Assembly (NCBI RefSeq): GCF_017876515.1
Contig: NZ_JAGIOC010000001.1
Location: 496,001-560,000 of the forward strand
DNA: 64,000 bases
Direction: 5' to 3'
DNA from: Brachybacterium fresconis
GTDB lineage: Bacteria > Actinomycetota > Actinomycetes > Actinomycetales > Dermabacteraceae
Shown here: positions 42,151-51,618 of the stretch, piece after piece
Layout: each line of letters starts with the position of its first letter
Position numbering within the stretch: position 1 is the stretch's first letter
Program-made: the position numbers and the translations under genes
The notes under the pieces: generated by a model
The model's input: only the letters and a program-made list of their open reading frames with translations
What the model was told of the DNA's origin: nothing
The model's database searches: none

Positions 42151-42746
42151 GGTGTTCTCCTGGATGTCGTGGTGGGTCTTGCGGAGCGGATAGATGGTCT
42201 AGGGGCAGCGGAAGACGGCGGCGGTTGACCGACTATAGCGACGCGCACGATGTCATCACGGGCCTCCTGAGGAGGCGGAGTGGGTATAGGACACCGCCTT
42301 TCTCGCCGCACCTCGTGGCGTCACGGATGGTGCCCCGCCTCTTCGAGGTCCAGCTCCAGCAGATCACCCATCGTGACGGCGAGGCGAAACGGCGATCGTG
42401 GCCGTCGACGCCAGCTCCGCCTGAGCTGATTGACGGCGCTCGACGACGAGACCACGATGAACGAGGTCGCCGCGCTGGCGGCCTGAGACGTGAGGGCCGA
42501 GGAGCTGGTCTCCGGGGCCGAAGATCCGAGGAGGCAGCCAACGATGGGGAAGACCAAGAAGCACATCCGGACTCCCTGGTCCATCCTGACAATAGGATCG
42601 AAGGGCAACACAAGAAAACGACGGCGACCGGGAAAGTTCACGGCCACCACATGGCGAGCGAGCAGTTCGAAGAAAGTTCCGAGGCAGAGCCGACGAAAGA
42701 ACTTGCTCAGGAGGTAGGTCACGGACGCAGAACGCCGGAGGGTGCG
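42151..42746. other. 600-base stretch with no supported gene
   Basis: Only shifting open frames without clear ribosome binding sites or recognisable sequence occur here, between ohr and a photolyase N-terminal remnant. It probably holds the decayed remains of that gene and of others. Confidence 0.4.
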
Positions 42747-42863
42747 CCCCTCGATCATCTCGTCCACGTGGACAGCGATGACCTCACCGTCCATGGCCGC
42801 CGCACGACGAGCGGAGATGTCATGGAGTCGCAGGTCGTCCCTGACCCACCAGATGCTGCGCAT
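42747..42863 (-). pseudogene. DNA photolyase/cryptochrome N-terminal fragment
   Basis: About 39 codons on the minus strand (MRSIWWVRDDLRLHD, then GEVIAVHVDEM) look like the start of a photolyase, where an IWFRRDLRL(H)D segment leads the Rossmann domain. The frame runs on but similarity ends, and no FAD-binding domain follows. Photolyase genes are common in light-stress carotenoid clusters, so a lost phr is plausible here. Short length keeps confidence moderate. Confidence 0.5.
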
Positions 42864-42891
42864 CGCTCTCTCATCCTTGCAGGACGGGCGG

Positions 42892-44433
42892 TCAGAGCCC
42901 GTCGAGCTCACCGTCACGATCCGTGCCGTCCGGGAGGCTTCCCGAGGTGGTCCGGGCCGCCGTCATGATGTTGCGGGCCATCGCGGGGAAGACGAGCGCG
43001 TGGAAGGGGGAGATCCCCCACCAGTACAGACGCCCCAGCAGGCCATCGGGGAAGTAGATGGCGCGCTGGCGATAGCGGGCGCCTCCGTCGCAGGGCTCGA
43101 CGGACAGCTGCAGCCATGCGCGGCCGCTCATCCTCATCTCGGCGCGCAGGGTGAGGCACTGGCCGGGCTCTATCCTCTCGACCCGCCACCAATCCACGGC
43201 GTCTCCGACCCGCAGGCGCTGCGGGTCGCGACGGCCACGCCGGAGGCCCGGCCCCCCGAGGAGCCGGTCCGCGAGACCGCGCAGGGCCCACAGCACGGGC
43301 GTCGAGTACCAGCCGGACGCACCCCCTATGCCCTCGATCACACGCCATACCGAGGCCGGGTCGACGTCGGCCCGTTCGCGCTCCCTCTCGTCCGTGAACA
43401 CGGTGTTGCCCGCCCACTCCGGATCGGCGGGCAACGACGACTCCGGAGCCCTCTCGTGCCCGAGGTCGGCGTCCCAGCGCGAGGCCAGGTCCCCGAAGCG
43501 CTCGGCCTCCAGCGCCGACCTGACGGCCGTCCGGTACGGCATCGGACCGCCGGCAGGCGAGGGCAGGACCTCGTCGGCCAGAGGCCCGCTGGTGACTGCT
43601 TCGTGCTGCATCGACTGGGCGAGCGGCACCGCGATCGACAGCGGCACGGGCGTCACCAGAGCGATCCACCCGCCCGACAACAGCGGAGCCGGCAGCGGCA
43701 GCGAGAACACGCGACGGCGTCGGAGCCCGGCGACCTCGGCGTACACGGTGAGGAGATCGGCGAATCGCAGGTCCGACTCGCCGCTGCCCACCCCGTAGGT
43801 CCCGGAGACGTCTCCCGCAGCGTCCACGGCCTCGACGAGGTAGTGGAGGACGTCGGTGACGGCGACGGGCTCGATCCTGTTGCGCACCCAGCGCGGCGCG
43901 GGCATGACGGGCAGCCGCTCGGAGAGGTGTCGAACGATCTCGAAGCTGGCGGATCCGGCACCGATCACCGTAGCGGCCTCCAGCACGGTCGTCGGCACGG
44001 CGCTGTCGCCCAGGATGCGTCCGACCCGGCGGCGGGAGGCCATGTGCTCGCTGAGCCGCTCGGAGTCCGGGTGCAGGCCGGAGAGGTAGACGATCCTGCC
44101 GACGCCGGCGCGCTCGGCCTCGTCGGCCATGATGTGCGCCATGCGCGCCTCGCGCTCGGCGAACCCGCTGCCGCCCGACATCGAATGCACGAGGAAGACC
44201 ACCACGTCGACCCCGGATACGGCGCGTCGCACGGACAGGCGATCCGCGAGATCCGCCTCCACGGCCTCCACGCGGTCCCTCCAGGGCTGTGCATCCAATC
44301 GGCGCATGTGCCGCCCGCAGACCCGCACCCGGGCACCGCGATCGTCGAGGGCCGGCACGAGACGGCTGCCGACGTATCCCGTCGCGCCCGTGACGAGGAC
44401 GCGCGGCCGGTCGCCTCTCCCCTGCCCGGTCAT
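42892..44433 (-). CDS. SDR-like NAD(P)H-binding protein with C-terminal DUF2867
   Basis: The 513-residue protein has an N-terminal extended-SDR Rossmann domain (VLVTGATGYVGSRLVPAL, residues about 12-29) running to about 300, then a DUF2867 region of about 190 residues. The start overlaps the hemH stop by 4 bp (ATGA), so the two are coupled. It lacks a signal peptide. Proteins of this build recur in light-stress carotenoid clusters of actinobacteria, but their reaction is not established. Confidence 0.88.
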   Translation of the reverse strand: MTGQGRGDRPRVLVTGATGYVGSRLVPALDDRGARVRVCGRHMRRLDAQPWRDRVEAVEADLADRLSVRRAVSGVDVVVFLVHSMSGGSGFAEREARMAHIMADEAERAGVGRIVYLSGLHPDSERLSEHMASRRRVGRILGDSAVPTTVLEAATVIGAGSASFEIVRHLSERLPVMPAPRWVRNRIEPVAVTDVLHYLVEAVDAAGDVSGTYGVGSGESDLRFADLLTVYAEVAGLRRRRVFSLPLPAPLLSGGWIALVTPVPLSIAVPLAQSMQHEAVTSGPLADEVLPSPAGGPMPYRTAVRSALEAERFGDLASRWDADLGHERAPESSLPADPEWAGNTVFTDERERERADVDPASVWRVIEGIGGASGWYSTPVLWALRGLADRLLGGPGLRRGRRDPQRLRVGDAVDWWRVERIEPGQCLTLRAEMRMSGRAWLQLSVEPCDGGARYRQRAIYFPDGLLGRLYWWGISPFHALVFPAMARNIMTAARTTSGSLPDGTDRDGELDGL

Positions 44434-45704
44434 CGCTGCTCACCGTCCTGGCGAGCACGGGCCCGGAACTCGCGGAGGTCCTGGTCGGAATCGAGCGCGG
44501 AGGTGGTGGGGACCGTCGCCACGCGGCTGGATCCGGACAGGCAGCAGGCGGTGCCGCAGACGTCGGGCGTCGCCCCGAATTCCGTGACCGTGCGACGAGG
44601 CGACCCGGCGATCGTCCTCTCCTCGACGAGGTCCGCCAGCGCGGCCACGAACCGCGGATCGGTGCCGGACGTCGACACGCGGCGGAACGCCAGGTGGCGC
44701 TGCTCGGCACTTCGGCGCGCCTCCGTGTCCAGATCCCAGATCACCTCCACGTGGTCGCTGACGAACCCCACGGGAACCACGATCACGGCATCGTGAGACC
44801 CCGACCGCCCGATGCGCGCGATGACGTCATTGATGTCGGGCTCCAGCCAGGGAACCTGGGGCGGGCCCGAGCGGGACTGGTACACGAGCTCCCACGAGAG
44901 GTCCGCAGGGGCCCCGCCCGTGACGGTGTCGCGCGTCTCGCCATCGGGCACGGACTCCATCAGGTAGCGGCAGGCCGCCTCGTGCTGGGCGACGTACCAT
45001 CGCACGGGGCCCGCTGTCCGCTCCTCCGCCGGGCCCGAGGCGTCGGCCATGACGTCGGGGATCGAATGCGTCGAGAACAGGATCCGGATGCGTGAGCGGT
45101 CGTGGCCCTCGGACTCCAGGTCCTTCAGGGCACCGCGGATCCCGTCCGTCATCGGCGCCAGGAATCCCGGATGGTTGAAGTAGGGCCGTGTCTTGTCGAT
45201 GCGCAGCGACCCCAGCAGTCCTGTCTCCTCGAGTGCGCGGCCGAAGTCCTCCCGGTATTGACGGCACGAGGAGTAGGAGGAGTACGCGCTGGTGGCGATG
45301 CCGAGGACCTCGTGATGCCCGTCCTCGTGCAGCTCGCGCACGGCCCGGGACATGGAGGGCTCCCAGTTGCGGTTCCCCCAGTACACGGGGAGGTCGATCC
45401 CCCGCGCGTCGAGCTCCGCGCGCAGCGCATCGATCAGCGCCCGGTTCTGGTCGTTGATCGGGGAGCGCCCACCCAGCGCCGTGTAGTGCTCACCGACCTC
45501 GACCAGTCGTTCATCCGGTATCCCTCGGCCTCGCGTGACGTTGCGCAGGAAGGGCAGCACATCCTCGTGGGACTCCGGCCCGCCGAACGACGCCAACAGG
45601 ATCGCGTCGTAGTCGCGCGCCGCGGCGCGGCGCTGTCGAGGATCGGAGCACGTGTCGTCGCCGACCTCCGCCCGCAGATCGGTGGTGGAAAGGTGGTGCG
45701 TCAT
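44430..45704 (-). CDS. hemH: Ferrochelatase (coproporphyrin III type)
   Basis: This 424-residue enzyme inserts iron into a porphyrin ring; actinobacterial members act on coproporphyrin III. Active-site residues are visible: His213 in LFSTHSIPD and Glu320 in GFVSDHVEVIWDLD. C-terminal cysteines 383, 387 and 388 (DVCGTACC), perhaps with Cys147, probably bind the [2Fe-2S] cluster of this branch. It is the first gene of a two-gene operon with the SDR protein, with its own promoter and operator in the gap after the P450. It may supply heme to the P450. Confidence 0.93.
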   Translation of the reverse strand: MTHHLSTTDLRAEVGDDTCSDPRQRRAAARDYDAILLASFGGPESHEDVLPFLRNVTRGRGIPDERLVEVGEHYTALGGRSPINDQNRALIDALRAELDARGIDLPVYWGNRNWEPSMSRAVRELHEDGHHEVLGIATSAYSSYSSCRQYREDFGRALEETGLLGSLRIDKTRPYFNHPGFLAPMTDGIRGALKDLESEGHDRSRIRILFSTHSIPDVMADASGPAEERTAGPVRWYVAQHEAACRYLMESVPDGETRDTVTGGAPADLSWELVYQSRSGPPQVPWLEPDINDVIARIGRSGSHDAVIVVPVGFVSDHVEVIWDLDTEARRSAEQRHLAFRRVSTSGTDPRFVAALADLVEERTIAGSPRRTVTEFGATPDVCGTACCLSGSSRVATVPTTSALDSDQDLREFRARARQDGEQR

Positions 45705-45754
45705 CCAGACCTCCTGAGTTCCGGCACCCGTCGTCGACTCCGCGACGCTTTCGA

Positions 45755-45771
45755 TAGCCTAGCTAATGATA
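45755..45771 (-). promoter_or_regulatory. hemH promoter -10 with shared palindromic operator
   Basis: On the minus strand TATCAT (45771-45766) is directly followed by TAGCTAGGCTA (45765-45755), the reverse complement of TAGCCTAGCTA. The same arrangement, TATAGT followed by TAGCCTGGCTA, stands at the marR/crtE promoter; the two 17-mers match at 13 positions. Confidence 0.65.
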
Positions 45772-45813
45772 TGTGATCGTACCTGTGAGAGCACGGGGTC
45801 AGGGCCCGATGCG

Positions 45814-47016
45814 TCAGGCGGGGCCGAGACGCAACTCGACGCCGCGCAGCCGGTATCCCGCGATGAGGTCGTCCCATCCGATTGCCGGCTCGGCGACCAT
45901 CGTCGGCTCCTGCGCGAGCAGACGGGTCAGGAGCGTGTCCGTCTCGAGCAGCGCGAGGGAGCGTCCCGGGCAGCGATGAGCTCCGTCCCCGAAGCCGAGT
46001 CCTGATTCGCTGACACCGCGCGGCAGCGTCCGACCCGGGCAGAGCTCGAGAGGTGCGGCGCCGACGCTCGCCGGGTCCGCGTTCGCGCCTCGCACGTCGA
46101 TGTCGACGAGATCGCCGGGAACCAGGTGGTGCTCGACGCCCTCGTCGCTGACGGTGATGTGCTCGCTGACCCGGCGGTACAGGTGACCGACGACCGGCTC
46201 GAGACGGATGATCTCGTGGAGGATGCCGAGGCGCTCGTCCTGGCCGGCTGCGAGGTACCGGGCGCGCAGCAGATCGTCCTCCAGCAGATGCCAGCAGGCC
46301 ATGGAGATGAACTCGCGCGTGGTGACCATGCCGGCCGTCCCGTAGGTCACGCATTCGACCAGGATGTCGGTGTGTCCGGCGCCCTGGTCCAGCAGCTGGC
46401 TGATCACGTCGTTCCGCGGGCGCCGGCGGTGGTCGCGAAGAGCGGGGAGCACGTCGGCGAGGTAGAAGCGCAGCACCGCTGACAGCCCGTTGTACGCCGC
46501 GCGCATCAATTGTCGCTTCGTGCGCCCCAGGCGCGGCCGGGCGAGGTCGAACGGGGGCTGACGGAAGAAGCTGGTCAGCCGCCTGGACATCGCCGGCACC
46601 GAGGAGGAGGTGAGACCGACGACCTCGGCGGTCACGGCGACCGCATAGTGCAGAGCGAGGTCGTCCAGACGGCATCGACCGACCCGGACGGCCTCCGCGA
46701 TCATCTCGTCCGCGGTCGATTCCATGAGCGCTGTGTAGCGTTCGGCGACCACACTCGGAGCGAAGAGGCGCGCGAGAGACCTGCGCTGTTCGTCGTGGAG
46801 TGCTCCGTCCGAGATGAGGATGGGGTGGCGTCGGAAGATCCCTCGCGGGATCTGTTCGGCCGTGAACCCGGCCTGGGTCGTGCGGTCGCGCGCGCGCAGG
46901 ATCTGTCGTGCGGCATCGAGCGAGCGGATCTGCCAGATCGGGCCGTCGCGCTGGACCCGTGGCCCGTCGAGGTCGTCGGGACGCACCGCTTTGCGGTGCC
47001 CGGGGTGATCCATCAT
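45814..47016 (-). CDS. Cytochrome P450, probable carotenoid ring hydroxylase
   Basis: The 400-residue P450 has all core motifs: I-helix AGMVTT (229-233), ExxR (Glu268-Arg271) and the heme loop GFGDGAHRCPGR with ligand Cys349. The start at 47016 (ATGATG) overlaps the crtU stop. In Brevibacterium linens a cytochrome P450 has been linked to hydroxylation of isorenieratene, and this gene sits at the end of an equivalent operon, so 3- and 3'-hydroxylation of the aromatic ring is the likely job. No redox partner gene is nearby. Confidence 0.9.
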   Translation of the reverse strand: MMDHPGHRKAVRPDDLDGPRVQRDGPIWQIRSLDAARQILRARDRTTQAGFTAEQIPRGIFRRHPILISDGALHDEQRRSLARLFAPSVVAERYTALMESTADEMIAEAVRVGRCRLDDLALHYAVAVTAEVVGLTSSSVPAMSRRLTSFFRQPPFDLARPRLGRTKRQLMRAAYNGLSAVLRFYLADVLPALRDHRRRPRNDVISQLLDQGAGHTDILVECVTYGTAGMVTTREFISMACWHLLEDDLLRARYLAAGQDERLGILHEIIRLEPVVGHLYRRVSEHITVSDEGVEHHLVPGDLVDIDVRGANADPASVGAAPLELCPGRTLPRGVSESGLGFGDGAHRCPGRSLALLETDTLLTRLLAQEPTMVAEPAIGWDDLIAGYRLRGVELRLGPA

Positions 47017-48590
47017 GGTCGCGGCGCCTCCGATGGTCGTGGTCGACGGATCCGCCCGAGCACGCCCCGGCGCAGCAGGCCGCGCATCGGCGGCGAGATC
47101 AGGTCGTGCCCGACGACCCCCCAGGAGTGCAGGAGCTCGTTCGCCGCGAGGAATCCGGTGGTGGCGGCGCGCTCCATCAGGGCTACCGGGTAGTCGCACA
47201 CGATGCGATCCCCGGCGAGCACCAGGCCCGTCAGCGGCGTCACGACGCCCGGTTGCCGGCTGCGGGGCTCGAGATCGACCAGCCCGCAGTCGTCATCGAT
47301 CCTCAGCTCCTCGGCGACGATGGCGAGGTCGGTGGTCTCCGGATACACGCCGCGCAGATCCGCGAGCAGCAACCGGCGAACCCGGTCCGGGTCCACCAGT
47401 CGCGGATCCCGGTCGGCATCGAGCGCATAGGCATGCAGCTCGAGGACGGAGCCGTCGTGGTCCTCGCTCCATCGCCGGGCGCCCTGCTCGTAGCGCTCGA
47501 GGACGGTGACGTTGTCGAGCACTGCGTACCCGCTGGTGCCGCAGAAGGCCTGGCGCGAGGGATCGACGCGGCCGTCGAGCCACAGGCGCAGCACGGCGAA
47601 CGGCGGCGCATTGCGCTGATCGGCGATGTCCCTCTGCCATGTCCCCACAGCCTCTGCGCCCGGAGCGGAACCAGCGAGGTCGGGATCGAGCCCTGCGACC
47701 AGATCGCGAGTCGTACGTGGGTCCGTGGCGAGGACCACGGCGTCGACGTCGACCTCGCCGTCCTCGGACGCCACGCACCAGGTGGCCGAGCGCTGCGCCA
47801 GAGAGGTGACCCGTGCTGACGTCCGGATGGTCACCCCGAGGTGCGTGAGGTGCTCACCGAGAGGCGCCCACAGCGTGGTGTCGTAATCGTCGGCGGGAAC
47901 GTCGAAGAGGAGCCCTTCGGAGGATCCGACGAAGTAGGTGTGGAACATCGCCACGAGCTCGCCGGCGGCGAAGTCCTCGGGATGCGCGAAGAAGGAGCGG
48001 GCGAACACCTCGAGGGCCAGGTGCCGTGCGCCGCGGGGGAAGCGGAGCCGATCGAGGAACTGCGCAGCCGAGACGCCGTCGAAGCGCGAATGGGTCGACG
48101 GGAAGTCCACGTCGATGAGCTCGAGCGCGGTGCGGAGGTCGATGCCGGCCAGCGCACGCAGCGGGAAGCTGGGGCTGCGCAGGACGAAACCGACGAGGTT
48201 CCACGGCGGGGTGCGCGGGATCGCCGCGAAGGAGTCGACGAGACCGTCGGCGCGCTGCAGCGGGTAGTCGTCGATCGGGACGAGGCGTCGAAGACCCGGG
48301 TCGACGCGTCGCAGCAGGGACCGCAGATTGTAGTACTGGCGGAAGAAGGCGTGGAAGCCACGACTCATGGTGCGCCCGCCATCGAGGGGCCAGGCTGCGA
48401 CGCGTCCGCCGAGGCGGTCGGTCGCTTCCCAGAGCGTGACCTCGACGCCACGTTCGGCGAGGGCGGTCGCGGCGGCCAGGCCGGCGATGCCGCCGCCGAT
48501 CACGGCGACCGATCGAGGGCGCGCGGGGGCGGACAGCCCGGGCTCCGGGGGGATACGTAGGGCGTGGGGATCGCGGGGTGCGGTGCTCAT
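47013..48590 (-). CDS. crtU: CrtU beta-carotene desaturase/methyltransferase (isorenieratene synthase)
   Basis: The 525-residue FAD protein converts the beta rings of beta-carotene to aromatic phi rings, giving isorenieratene. It has an N-terminal FAD motif (VAVIGGGIAGLAAATALAE) and RGFHAFFRQYYNLRSLLRRV, typical of CrtU. It overlaps crtT by ATGA at its start and the P450 by ATGA at its end. No phytoene desaturase function is needed here, since crtI is separate. Confidence 0.9.
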   Translation of the reverse strand: MSTAPRDPHALRIPPEPGLSAPARPRSVAVIGGGIAGLAAATALAERGVEVTLWEATDRLGGRVAAWPLDGGRTMSRGFHAFFRQYYNLRSLLRRVDPGLRRLVPIDDYPLQRADGLVDSFAAIPRTPPWNLVGFVLRSPSFPLRALAGIDLRTALELIDVDFPSTHSRFDGVSAAQFLDRLRFPRGARHLALEVFARSFFAHPEDFAAGELVAMFHTYFVGSSEGLLFDVPADDYDTTLWAPLGEHLTHLGVTIRTSARVTSLAQRSATWCVASEDGEVDVDAVVLATDPRTTRDLVAGLDPDLAGSAPGAEAVGTWQRDIADQRNAPPFAVLRLWLDGRVDPSRQAFCGTSGYAVLDNVTVLERYEQGARRWSEDHDGSVLELHAYALDADRDPRLVDPDRVRRLLLADLRGVYPETTDLAIVAEELRIDDDCGLVDLEPRSRQPGVVTPLTGLVLAGDRIVCDYPVALMERAATTGFLAANELLHSWGVVGHDLISPPMRGLLRRGVLGRIRRPRPSEAPRP

Positions 48591-49333
48591 GTGGGCTCCT
48601 CCGGCCTGCGGGCCGTGTAGGTGTGCAGGATCCCGCGGTGCCAGCCGCGACCGGTGCGGACGGCGACCTCCTCGAATCCCGCCTCGACGAGCCGACCCCG
48701 GAATCGGACGGTCGAGTCGTTCTCACGGACGGAGCGCCACAGGTACCGGTAGAGACCGGGGTCGGCGCCGACGATCCGGCTGAGAGGGATGACGATCAGC
48801 CAGCAGACGAGGCTCCACACGATCCGGGCGCGCAGGGACTCGCTGACCGAGTAGTCGTGCACGAGGAGACGTCCGCCCGGGCGCAGGCGGGTGGAGAGAT
48901 GCGCCAGGGTGGCGTCGCGGGCGGCGGGAGGGAGGTTCCGGAAGAGATACGCCGCGAAGATCCCGTCCGGCTGCTCCTCCAGGGCAGGTTCGGGATGCGT
49001 CGGGAGCTCTTCGACACCGCCGAGCAGGAACTGCGTGGTCGACGGCCAGGACTTGATACGGGCCTGTTCGAGCATGCCCGCTGAGGAATCGAGGCCCACG
49101 ATGCACGCCGTCGGCATCGCGCGCAGCAGGGCCCGGGTGCTGAGTCCGGAGCCGCAGCCGAGGTCCCAGATGCGGGGCGAGGGAGCCTGGTCATGATCCT
49201 GCTCTTCCCGGTGTCCGATCCCTGCGGCGAGATCCTCGGCGGCGTCGCGCAGCTCTCGCCCGTAGCCGGGGTTCAGCCAGGTCAGCAGATCGTAGCGCCG
49301 GGCGCTGCGCGTGAAGGCGTCACTCAGCGTCAT
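48587..49333 (-). CDS. crtT: SAM-dependent methyltransferase (CrtT-like)
   Basis: This 248-residue class I methyltransferase has the SAM motif IWDLGCGSGLSTRAL and a GLDSSAGML acidic loop. It resembles the CrtT-type enzyme found beside crtU in Streptomyces carotenoid clusters. Its true substrate is not known; ring rearrangement by CrtU itself does not need an outside methyl donor. It overlaps crtYd by 14 bases and crtU by 4. Confidence 0.75.
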   Translation of the reverse strand: MTLSDAFTRSARRYDLLTWLNPGYGRELRDAAEDLAAGIGHREEQDHDQAPSPRIWDLGCGSGLSTRALLRAMPTACIVGLDSSAGMLEQARIKSWPSTTQFLLGGVEELPTHPEPALEEQPDGIFAAYLFRNLPPAARDATLAHLSTRLRPGGRLLVHDYSVSESLRARIVWSLVCWLIVIPLSRIVGADPGLYRYLWRSVRENDSTVRFRGRLVEAGFEEVAVRTGRGWHRGILHTYTARRPEEPT

Positions 49334-49652
49334 CGTCAGCCCCTCGCCGATTCTTCAGATGCTGCCACGTCATGATCGTCAGGGTCATCATGGCGAACCC
49401 GAATCCGAAGTCCTCGATCGGGATGTCCCAGGGGAAGCGGATGCCGAGGATGTGGTCCGGATGGTAGAGAACGATCGGTGCGGAGAGCTTTGTGAGCCAC
49501 CCGTCGACGGGGATCTGGAAGGCCAGGCAGATCGCCATCGCGAGCCAGTAGGCGGGCCGGCGGAAGATGCCGGTGCGGAGCACGAGCAGCTCGAGCAGGA
49601 CGACCAGCACGATCCCGAGGACCGTGAGCGCGGTGTATTCGGGGATGTCCAT
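49320..49652 (-). CDS. crtYd: Lycopene beta-cyclase subunit CrtYd
   Basis: The 110-residue membrane protein has three hydrophobic segments and the PIED motif (DIPIEDFGFGF) that marks the heterodimeric lycopene cyclase. It works with CrtYc to close the beta rings of lycopene. The ATG shares one base with the crtYc stop (TGATG). Confidence 0.9.
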   Translation of the reverse strand: MDIPEYTALTVLGIVLVVLLELLVLRTGIFRRPAYWLAMAICLAFQIPVDGWLTKLSAPIVLYHPDHILGIRFPWDIPIEDFGFGFAMMTLTIMTWQHLKNRRGADDDAE

Positions 49653-49996
49653 CACTCCTTCGTCCGTCGATCGGCCCAGCGGCGGCGTGCGATCTGCAGG
49701 ACGGTCCCGACGCCCTCGTAGCTGAGGAGGGCGGCAACCGGGATGACCACGAAGAAGACCAGCTCCTCGAGCGGCAGCGGCCCGAACATCACCCCGGTCA
49801 TGGAGACGCTGTCGTACGTCCAGTGCTCGCGGACGATCCCGACGATGTCCCAGAGACCGAAGACGAGCACGACGACGAGGATCGTCGGCAGGAGCAGACG
49901 CCATCGCCGGTAGACCCGGGCGCGGAGGACGAACTCGAGGGGCAGCGTGATCGCGACGCACGCGCCCATCAGGAGCAGGTACTGGAACTCGGTCAT
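49652..49996 (-). CDS. crtYc: Lycopene beta-cyclase subunit CrtYc
   Basis: This 114-residue membrane protein has three hydrophobic segments and the PLEE motif (GPLPLEELVFF), the partner of the PIED motif in CrtYd. Both subunits are needed for activity in the known Brevibacterium enzyme. The start overlaps the crtI stop by 4 bp (ATGA). Confidence 0.9.
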   Translation of the reverse strand: MTEFQYLLLMGACVAITLPLEFVLRARVYRRWRLLLPTILVVVLVFGLWDIVGIVREHWTYDSVSMTGVMFGPLPLEELVFFVVIPVAALLSYEGVGTVLQIARRRWADRRTKE

Positions 49997-51618
49997 GACC
50001 GTATGGTGCCCTCCGGCGGGGGACGGTGGGAGGGGGATGGAGACATGGGTGTGGGCAGCCGGGACGGCGAGTGGTCCCCCCGCAGGCGTTTCAGGAGGAC
50101 CTCGGCGCTGATCAGACACATGGGCAGTCCGATGCCCGGGATCGTGGACGACCCGGCGTAGTAGAGCGAATCCACGCGGCGGGAGGCGTTCCCGGCGCGG
50201 AAGAAGGCGCTCTGCCGGAGAGTATGGGCCGGACCGAGGATGCCGCCGCGCCAGGCACCGAGATCGTCGCGGAAGTCGGCTGGTCCGACGGTGCGGCGCA
50301 CCACCACGCGGTCGGAGAGATCGCCGACGCCGGCCCACCGCCCGAGCTGTTCGATCGCCTCATCGGCGATGCGCTCCACAGCGCTGGACCCCGCGCCGTC
50401 CTCCCCGCCGTGCCCCAGCGCAGGGTCCGCCGGGGCCGGCACCAGAAGGAACAGATTCTCGTGACCGGGGGGAGCGACCGAGGAGTCCGTGGCGGAGGGC
50501 TTGCACACGTACGTCGATGCGGGCGAGGGGACGCGACCGTCGGCGATCGCCCCGAAGTTCGCGGACCAGTCCCGGGTGAACAGGAGGGTGTGGTGGGGCA
50601 GCTGCGGCAGCTCCCCGCGGATCCCGAGCATGACCAGGACCCCGCCCGGGCTGCTGGTGCGCCGACGCCACCAGGACTCGGGGTAGGTCTGCAGGGGGCG
50701 CGGCAGCATGGTCGTCTCGACGTGGTGCAGATCGGCGGTCGCGACGACGACGTCGGCGTCCAGCGTCCTCTCCTCCCCCGCGGGATCGCGCACCTGCACA
50801 CCGCGGGCCGTGGCGCGGGCCCGTCCGGGGCCCCCGGGCGCGGTCACGATGCGCGTGGCCGCGGTGCCCGCGTGCAGGCGCGCCCCGGCGGCGCGGGCCA
50901 GGTCGACCATGGCGTCGATGAGAGCGGCGAATCCGCCGTGCGGATACTGCACCCCGCCGGTCAGGTCCAGGGAGCTCATGAGGTGGTACAGGCTCGGCGT
51001 CCGGCCCGGTGAGGAGCCGAGGAAGACCGCGGGATAGCCGAGGATCTGCCGGAGGCGGGGGTCGTGGAACCGCCGCGCGACGAAGGATTCCAGCGGTTCC
51101 AGGAGCAGCTGCATTAGGCGGGGCCCGCGGCGGACGACCTCGGCCGACAGGAAGGGCCTGGCGGAGTCGAACGAGGTGTAGAGGAAGCGTTCGACAGCGA
51201 TGTCGTAGGTGCGCTGGGCGGAGTCGAGATAGCGTTCCAACCGATGACCGGCACCGGCTTCGACCGCCTCGAAGCGCTCCATGTTCTCGGTCGCCGATGC
51301 GCTGATGTCGAGAGGATCGGCGTGTCCCTCGAAGAAGATGCGATATCCGGGAATGAGTCGCTCGAGGTCGAGCTGCTCGGCGGCGGAGGTGCCCAGCAGG
51401 TGGAAGAAGTGGTCGAACACTTCGGGCATCAGGTACCAGGAGGGGCCGGTGTCGAACCGGAATCCATCTCGCTCCCAGCGCCCTGCGCGGCCGCCGAAGC
51501 CGTCGCGGGCCTCGACCAGGTCGACGTCGTAGCCGTCGCGGGCGAGGAGCGCGGCGGAGGCGAGCCCGGAAATGCCGCCACCGATGATCACCACCGAGCG
51601 CTGGGAAGTGCTTCTCAT
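49993..51618 (-). CDS. crtI: Phytoene desaturase CrtI
   Basis: The 541-residue FAD enzyme desaturates phytoene to lycopene. It has the N-terminal FAD motif (VVIIGGGISGLASAALLARDG), FDTGPSWYLMP, and the C-terminal CrtI signature around YYAGSSTIPGIGLPMCLIS. ATG 51618 overlaps the crtB stop by 4 bp. The C-terminus is extended by a Ser/Pro-rich tail. Confidence 0.95.
   Translation of the reverse strand: MRSTSQRSVVIIGGGISGLASAALLARDGYDVDLVEARDGFGGRAGRWERDGFRFDTGPSWYLMPEVFDHFFHLLGTSAAEQLDLERLIPGYRIFFEGHADPLDISASATENMERFEAVEAGAGHRLERYLDSAQRTYDIAVERFLYTSFDSARPFLSAEVVRRGPRLMQLLLEPLESFVARRFHDPRLRQILGYPAVFLGSSPGRTPSLYHLMSSLDLTGGVQYPHGGFAALIDAMVDLARAAGARLHAGTAATRIVTAPGGPGRARATARGVQVRDPAGEERTLDADVVVATADLHHVETTMLPRPLQTYPESWWRRRTSSPGGVLVMLGIRGELPQLPHHTLLFTRDWSANFGAIADGRVPSPASTYVCKPSATDSSVAPPGHENLFLLVPAPADPALGHGGEDGAGSSAVERIADEAIEQLGRWAGVGDLSDRVVVRRTVGPADFRDDLGAWRGGILGPAHTLRQSAFFRAGNASRRVDSLYYAGSSTIPGIGLPMCLISAEVLLKRLRGDHSPSRLPTPMSPSPSHRPPPEGTIRS

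Noticed and set aside
42225-42968. An open frame on the plus strand across the region between ohr and the SDR gene
   Set aside because: It has no recognisable sequence or ribosome binding site and overlaps the SDR gene's 3' end; it is judged a chance frame.
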